From Bemisia tabaci (taxonomy: Eukaryota; Arthropoda; Insecta; Hemiptera; Aleyrodidae): 64,000 nt of DNA. Below are positions 59,901-64,000 of the stretch, piece after piece (position 1 is the first letter of the stretch; the number at the start of each line of letters is the position of its first letter). Both the position numbers and the translations under genes were made by a program. The notes under the pieces were generated by a model. It was given only the letters and a program-made list of their open reading frames with translations, did no database searches and was not told the DNA's origin. The DNA lies in contig NC_092793.1 of NCBI RefSeq assembly GCF_918797505.1, positions 3,916,366 to 3,980,365 on the forward strand. The letters are read 5' to 3'.

Positions 59901-62238
59901 TTCTAGTTACTCTTACACAAAAATTTGGCAGATGTGATTGGGACCTGAAGGATTGCAGCATGAGCGAACTCATTTTCGAATCACTATTGGGGTTTAGACA
60001 CTGGAGGTCCAAATTGTAGTTTCTTACTTTGAGAACTCATCGTAATCCAGCATTATCTTTTAGAACTCAGCAGATTTAATATTCATCGTCAATGCATTGA
60101 ATGACATCCTAAATTTTTCTCAGGAAAATGAGGGAAAGTCGAGTTTCCCAAGAGATTTTCCCCCTGGTACTGTGGATCTGTTGGTTCAGTTGACAATCTA
60201 GTATTACAAATGGTCATTCATACATTCCTTTTGTGACTGTTATTTCATTATTCTGTTCGTTTTTATTGATTATTATTATTTATCGTTTATTAGGCTTTAC
60301 CTTCGGAGCAAGAAGCACCGTTAATGGAAAACATGGGCTACGAAGATTCAGCACTGCATCCAATGATGGCGAACATGGGTTATGATGAAACCCATCCGCC
60401 TGCCACAACACCTGGCGCTATTTCTGAAAGAGGGCAAAACACTCCATGGCACGAAGATTATGAGCTCCCCGTTTCAGTCGGACCGGTATGTTCTCGTATA
60501 TTTTTTTAACTGTCAAACAATTCAACTCTATAGAGTTGTCGACCATCACACTGGTCATCTACATTGAAAATATTTGATTCTGAGGTGCCATTTATAGGTG
60601 AAATTGCAGCGAAACTTGTTTGCCAAACCAGATTTACATCTCAAAAGGAGGTTCTCAAAAGAAATGTGAATATTGAGTTGGAATTTTATCTGTAGGTATC
60701 AGAGATGAACTGAAAAATGATACTTCAAAAGCAATCTCCTTCCCTCATTTTGTTTTGACTAATTATTTGTTTATACAAAGGCTGAACGAAAAGCAATGCG
60801 TTCTTGTAGACAACTCGCTAAAGTAATGTGGAAAGGTCCTGAAAATGTCTAAGCCTTGCACAATTTCTCTCGAAAGACTTAAATATAAAAGAGAAGACAA
60901 GGACACACCAAAAATGAATCTTTGGAAGAATTTTGAAAAGATCCTCATTTTCTGGTGCTTCTAAGGTTTTGTAGTCTTTGTGACTTTTTTTTTTTTTTTT
61001 TTTTAATCCAGGGGAAGAAAACCCAAAAATTTGCAAATTTGAACAAAAATTTAAGTTTTGCATTCAGGCAAGTGTTTTTGTTTGTTTGTATCAAGTTTTG
61101 TGCAGAACATTTCAAATGATTTTTTTCCCCCCCATCATTTAGGCTGACGAACAAGCTGTTGATGAAACTATTGAACAATTTGAAGAGCGCGTCTTGAACA
61201 AGCGAGCAAGTCAGCTCTACCACTTGATCAAAACAAAGTATGATCAAGGTGTTGATAAGTTATGCCTCTCTGATCTCACCCATCGAAATAACCGCAAGCA
61301 GGTAATTTCCGCTAACTTTTCTTCTAAGGTTCTTTTGACCATGTTTTTTTTTCTCGTCTTTCCTTATTTTACTTATGTCTTACCAGTCTCAGTAGTGTAA
61401 AGGTCAGGGTAGTCCCTACTTTTCAGAGGAAGACTGATGTTGGTAAAACTAGCATTTTTAAAAACACATGGCATTTTGAAACGTAATAACTGAATTACTG
61501 AAAATTATGTTTGTGTGAAATTCAGGTAATATGTTTACCAATAGAGTAATCCTTTTATGTAATCCTCATCTCTTTGTTTTCACATCTCATGCTTTGAGCA
61601 TGCAATAATTTGTAGTAGTTCCTCTACCCAATGTAATTTGGTAGATTTTCAGGGAACCTCTATTACCTCTGTGATATCATAACCTAAGGATCCCTTCACC
61701 TTGTGTAATTTGGTGAACATTATTCGGAACAAAATTTCTAGAGGTATATAAGAGTACATTTGGGGCTTACAGAAACATGTTGCTTAATTAATATGTTACA
61801 AGGATTTTGTAACTTGCCTGTGTGCATCTCCACACAGCGTTGCGAAATTAGTAATTTGGTATCTGTCTTTCAAAGTATGACATTGCATGATATACAACTG
61901 TCCTATGTATGTACTTATCCTGTAAGCCCCTGTTTTTCTGTTAACATTTGCAGTTCTGGGTGACTTAATTTTGAATGAATTAAAGCAAAACAGAGGTGTA
62001 ATTTTGCGCTCAAGGGTTATCACTGTTTTTTGAGAGGTTTTGCTCGATCAAATGAATCTGCCAAATTTTGTCAGATTTTTTTTTGCTAAACAACTTCTCT
62101 TTTTGTTTTCAGGCTGCTCAGAAATTCTACTCTTTGTTGGTGCTGAAAAAATTCCAGGTTCTTGAACTAACACAGTCTGAATCTTACGCCGAAATCGGCA
62201 TCACCAGGGGCTCTAATTTCTTAAATCCTGTTTTGTAA
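47807..62238 (+). CDS. Rad21: Rad21/Scc1 cohesin kleisin subunit; 10 coding exons
   Basis: Conceptual product of about 755 residues (human is 631). The N-terminal kleisin domain (residues 1-105, [20 protein letters not shown]) binds SMC3; the centre holds [13 protein letters not shown] and the conserved block [10 protein letters not shown]...[13 protein letters not shown]...[11 protein letters not shown] that contacts the STAG/SA subunit; the C-terminal winged helix (about 700-755, [27 protein letters not shown]) binds SMC1. It closes the cohesin ring, and separase cleaves it at anaphase. All introns are GT-AG and phases agree. Uncertain points are a tandem acceptor before exon 5 and the exon 7 donor. 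Head to head with the SPOC gene, whose start lies 5.4 kb away. Confidence 0.95.
48432..48689 (+). pseudogene. NUMT: mitochondrial ND2 fragment in Rad21 intron 1
   Basis: The translation reads [10 protein letters not shown], matching the invariant KMGxxPFHFW block of NADH dehydrogenase subunit 2, followed by hydrophobic [18 protein letters not shown] and a GLNNRT stretch matching ND2's GGLNQT. In the same frame a TGA at 48459-48461 is a stop in the nuclear code but Trp in the invertebrate mitochondrial code. Strong AT bias. About 86 codons of a gene that is usually about 330. A nuclear copy of mitochondrial DNA, not expressed as such. Confidence 0.8.
49463..49705. mobile_element. MITE, ACTGCCGTGCTAAGGAAGAA ends, Rad21 intron 1
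   Basis: ACTGCCGTGCTAAGGAAG and CCGTATGA mirrored by CATACGGCGTTC and TTCCTTAGCATGGCAGT. The inner part also folds (GCAACTCTGAAATG, TTTTCAAGAAAATTG). Confidence 0.75.
50358..50655. mobile_element. CAGGGTTGCCAC element with GTCAGGGAA repeats, Rad21 intron 1
   Basis: Ends CAGGGTTGCCAC / GTGGCAACCCTG; GTCAGGGAA or similar repeats inside. Same plan as the CAGGGTGTCTA elements. No transposase. Confidence 0.7.
51210..51439 (+). CDS. Rad21: Rad21 exon 2
   Basis: Acceptor TTGTTTTAG and donor TTGAA|GTAAGT. Encodes [38 protein letters not shown], the rest of the Rad21/Rec8 N-terminal domain. Ends with two bases of an Asn codon. Confidence 0.96.
51961..53850. mobile_element. 1.9-kb giant palindromic element, Rad21 intron 2
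   Basis: Begins AATGGACCACTAGACAAGGT and ends with its exact complement. The arms (about 900 bases each) match along their whole length, closely in the inner 650 (GCGCGCCGACCGATTTTCGC, AAGCTGGGGAACCAAACGG), centre near 52905. Short ORFs on both strands (52763-52999 minus, 52808-53044 plus) read almost the same because of the symmetry; no transposase. Confidence 0.85.
53961..54144 (+). CDS. Rad21: Rad21 exon 3
   Basis: Acceptor TCCCTGCCAG and donor ATCAA|GTAAGT. Encodes [19 protein letters not shown], strongly conserved in animal Rad21, then acidic [24 protein letters not shown] (54103-54114) fits the separase pattern ExxR. Confidence 0.95.
54288..54320 (+). repeat. solo terminus of the giant palindrome family
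   Basis: AATGGGCCACTAGACAAAGT matches the end of 51961-53850 with two changes. Further fragments of the family (GTTCTATGTGAAATTTTG) lie at about 57840-57945. Confidence 0.5.
54457..54575. mobile_element. small MITE, Rad21 intron 3
   Basis: GTAAGGGCGTATCTC (54471-54485) and GAGATACGCCCTTAC (54548-54562) are exact inverted copies, with looser matches outside (TCATCAT / GTGATGA). Confidence 0.65.
55268..55427 (+). CDS. Rad21: Rad21 exon 4
   Basis: Acceptor CCTTTCAG and donor ATTG|GTTAGT. Encodes [18 protein letters not shown], then [13 protein letters not shown]. Acidic disordered linker, less conserved than flanking exons. Confidence 0.9.
56404..56781 (+). CDS. Rad21: Rad21 exon 5 (tandem CAGCAG acceptor)
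   Basis: Acceptor TTTGACAGCAG: start at 56404, or 56407 if the second AG is used, a difference of one Ala. Donor AAAG|GTATTC. Encodes [20 protein letters not shown], an acidic/Pro-rich linker, and [18 protein letters not shown], which matches the conserved NEEEAFALEP motif of Rad21. Confidence 0.92.
57478..57698 (+). CDS. Rad21: Rad21 exon 6, STAG-binding block
   Basis: Acceptor ACTTACAG and donor TTCAAG|GTAAAG. Encodes [20 protein letters not shown] and [35 protein letters not shown]. Most conserved central part of the protein; basic run may act as a nuclear signal. Confidence 0.97.
57949..58221. mobile_element. older copy of the CAGGGTTGCCAC element, Rad21 intron 6
   Basis: AGAGTTGCCACATCTG, GTCAGGAAAAACCTGG, GTTGAGTCACCTTTACTTTC and GGAACAACCCT match 50358-50655 in order with many substitutions. 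Confidence 0.65.
58472..58945 (+). CDS. Rad21: Rad21 exon 7, Pro-rich
   Basis: Acceptor TTTTTCCAG. Encodes [20 protein letters not shown], a basic RGRGRKRK run and about 90 residues rich in Pro, ending [12 protein letters not shown]. The 3' end at 58945 (donor GTATAC) is chosen because it alone keeps frame with exon 8; the better-looking donor at 58942 would not. Confidence 0.82.
59136..59542. mobile_element. foldback element with about 150-bp arms, Rad21 intron 7
   Basis: CATGGTGGAACT ... AGTTCCACCATG outer pair; inner pairs include CTAAAGAATCA / TGATTCTTTAG and AGAGAAATGAAAG / CTTTCATTTCTCT. Arms about 80 percent alike by eye. Confidence 0.7.
60294..60485 (+). CDS. Rad21: Rad21 exon 8
   Basis: Acceptor GTTTATTAG and donor GACCG|GTATGT, 64 codons, phase 0. 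Encodes [20 protein letters not shown] and a near-duplicate motif (MENMGYED / MANMGYDE), then [14 protein letters not shown]. Confidence 0.87.
61143..61301 (+). CDS. Rad21: Rad21 exon 9
   Basis: Acceptor CATTTAG and donor AAGCAG|GTAATT, 53 codons. Encodes [19 protein letters not shown] helix ([31 protein letters not shown]) and [14 protein letters not shown], the first half of the C-terminal winged helix. Confidence 0.96.
62113..62238 (+). CDS. Rad21: Rad21 exon 10 (stop)
   Basis: Acceptor TTTTCAG; stop TAA at 62236-62238. Encodes [33 protein letters not shown] and SNFLNPVL. The AAxKFYSxLVLKK motif completes the winged helix that binds SMC1. Confidence 0.96.
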   Translation, partial: AAQKFYSLLVLKKFQVLELTQSESYAEIGITRGSNFLNPVL

Positions 62239-64000
62239 ATTTAAGTACCACACAGCATCAGGGAAATAATTTGCTTTTAGGTTGGTCAATTTTTCTCTGC
62301 CAAGTGCATCAGCAATGGAACCATGAGCCCTAGTTATCTTTTTTTTAGTGATTAGTATTCAATTGATTTTCTTACCCGCTGCTATTCCTCTAAATACTCT
62401 GGACTCTTGTGTCTTCTTTTATTCTGAAATATTCACAGAATTATTTTTCTTTGCAATTGTTAGAACTCAAGTTGATTTCTCTATTCACTTTGCCGTTGTT
62501 ACGTTGATGTCATTCTCAAATATTTATATTTTTTCTTTTAGGTTTGACATAATTTGAATTTTGAATTCCAATCGTTGTTTTTAAGATATAGATTGATTCC
62601 CTCCAAGTACCATTTGGAGTCAAGAGTTTGTTTTATGGTTTTTTTTAAAATGAAACTCGTTAAATCCAGTTCGTGTTTATACTGACCTCTTTTATTTTAT
62701 TGACAAACCTCTGCTCAGTTTTTGTTTTATTTGACTTACCACTGTGTTCAGTGATGATTTCTATTGTCATATTTTGTTACCATTTTGTGCGATGATCTTT
62801 TTATTTTGTCTTGTTCTATAAAATGAGTTAATCATTGGTTTTAGGTACTTTAATGAAAAACAGAGACTTCAAAGATTTTTTTTTTCATTAGTTCATCTGC
62901 ACAAATGGTCCAGGGATTAGTTTTATTTTTTTGGAATTATCTCCAGAAACATCACTTATTTCAATCACGTTATCAACTTCGATAGTTCAAACATTTTATT
63001 ATCATTAGGTAAATGTAAATTGTTGCCTTTGTCAAGGCTTTTGCATATTGATTTTCCCTCCTCAGGTTTCAAGCATGCTGATTCGTGCCTGTTGGCTCCT
63101 TATTTTTTTCTTCATTGTTCATTTCTGTTTCTCCCAAATATTGACTTATATTTTCTGCTGCAATATCTTTGCCTGCATATATTCATGAAGAAAATCATGG
63201 GCAGTCATGCTGAAAATACTTGGTGCCAAAAATTGAGCAAACCCTGATGCTTTTAGTTCGTAGATATTTTCTGGTCGTCGGGAACTGATGAATAGGTAAT
63301 TAAGCTCTTGAAATAAAATTGTATATAGTTTAGAATGATTGTTTAAAATTAAATTTTGTACAAAGCTTGTAATTTTTGTCTTAGGGAAATTTTTCAAATT
63401 TTAACTCATTTGTTTTACCGTTAAAACCAAAAAGATGAAGAAAGTAGAGAGTCAGTGCAGAAGGCAGATAAAATTAGGTGGACGGATTTATTTCTGTCTA
63501 TACCTTGATTTGATTTTTTCTACTGTAATAACAAAAATCCTGTTTTGAGGTATTTTTATTCCGTGGAAAATGTAACTTGGAATTAAGGAGGGTGTAATAT
63601 TTTTTTCTACCTTTTTTGTTGATATATGCCACAAAATGTTTTTGACAAGGATAAAGTTGAAAGACATTTCCCTCTAAATTTTGGTTGTGAAAAAATTGTT
63701 TACTTTCATCTTTCAATATGACCCCCAAAAGCGAAAAGAAACAAACTGTGTTGCGAAATTTCCTTCCATGTTTCACCTTTAAAATGAGAACTAACAACAT
63801 TTTGTGAATGTTGTCCTCTTGCTTGAGACTCTCTCAAAATTTCTAAAAATAATACAGAGAATATCTCATCTTAACAATAGAATAAGACTTGAAATTACGC
63901 AATGCAGTTTGTTTTTTTGTGTCAATTCCTTGTTTAAAACTTCATCCGTGCTAATTCTTGGAAGACGTTCAGTAAAGCTTGAATACATGCAAGACCAATC
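62239..64000 (+). other. Rad21 3' UTR and flank
   Basis: AT-rich, no coding exon recognised. AATAAA at 63312-63317 is the clearest plus-strand poly(A) signal. The true transcript end is unknown. No repeat recognised. Confidence 0.4.

Overview
This is AT-rich animal nuclear DNA with long introns, GT-AG splice sites and a dense load of short inverted-repeat transposons. The two genes are conserved eukaryotic nuclear proteins. Several inverted-repeat elements resemble repeats I associate with hemipteran, whitefly-like (Bemisia) genomes; that is a recollection, not something the sequence proves. No prokaryotic operon, CRISPR array, tRNA or rRNA was seen.

Layout: (1) 1-4,990 is a transposon graveyard of nested inverted repeats and hairpins with no gene. 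(2) About 4,990-8,330 is the probable 3' UTR and downstream DNA of the minus-strand gene. (3) 8,331-42,382, minus strand, is an 18-exon gene for a protein of about 2,089 residues with a PHD finger, a small Cys cluster, a TFIIS central domain and a SPOC domain, followed by a proline-rich and RG/charged C-terminus. This is the PHF3/DIDO/Drosophila PPS family, which acts on RNA polymerase II. Every exon junction keeps frame except for one missing base inside a GATAAA tandem repeat in exon 17. (4) 42,383-47,806 is the divergent intergenic region with both 5' leaders, several repeats and one unrecognised ORF. (5) 47,807-62,238, plus strand, is a 10-coding-exon gene for Rad21, the cohesin kleisin, about 755 residues, with complete N- and C-terminal domains. 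(6) 62,239-64,000 is its 3' UTR and flank.

The two genes are head to head. One organises transcription elongation and RNA processing through the Pol II tail, the other closes the cohesin ring. Nothing shows that they cooperate, but both start regions carry a 30-bp motif in inverted orientation, each copy pointing along its own gene.

The most notable signals are: a mitochondrial ND2 fragment (NUMT) in Rad21 intron 1 with a mitochondrial-code TGA; a 1.9-kb near-perfect palindrome in Rad21 intron 2; a one-base frameshift in the SPOC gene; a candidate separase site (ELLR) in Rad21 close to the human cleavage position; tandem NAG splice acceptors in both genes; a Rad21 donor that must be the weaker of two to keep frame; and several families of non-autonomous DNA transposons, some with visible target-site duplications. 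I did not find a convincing wholly new system.
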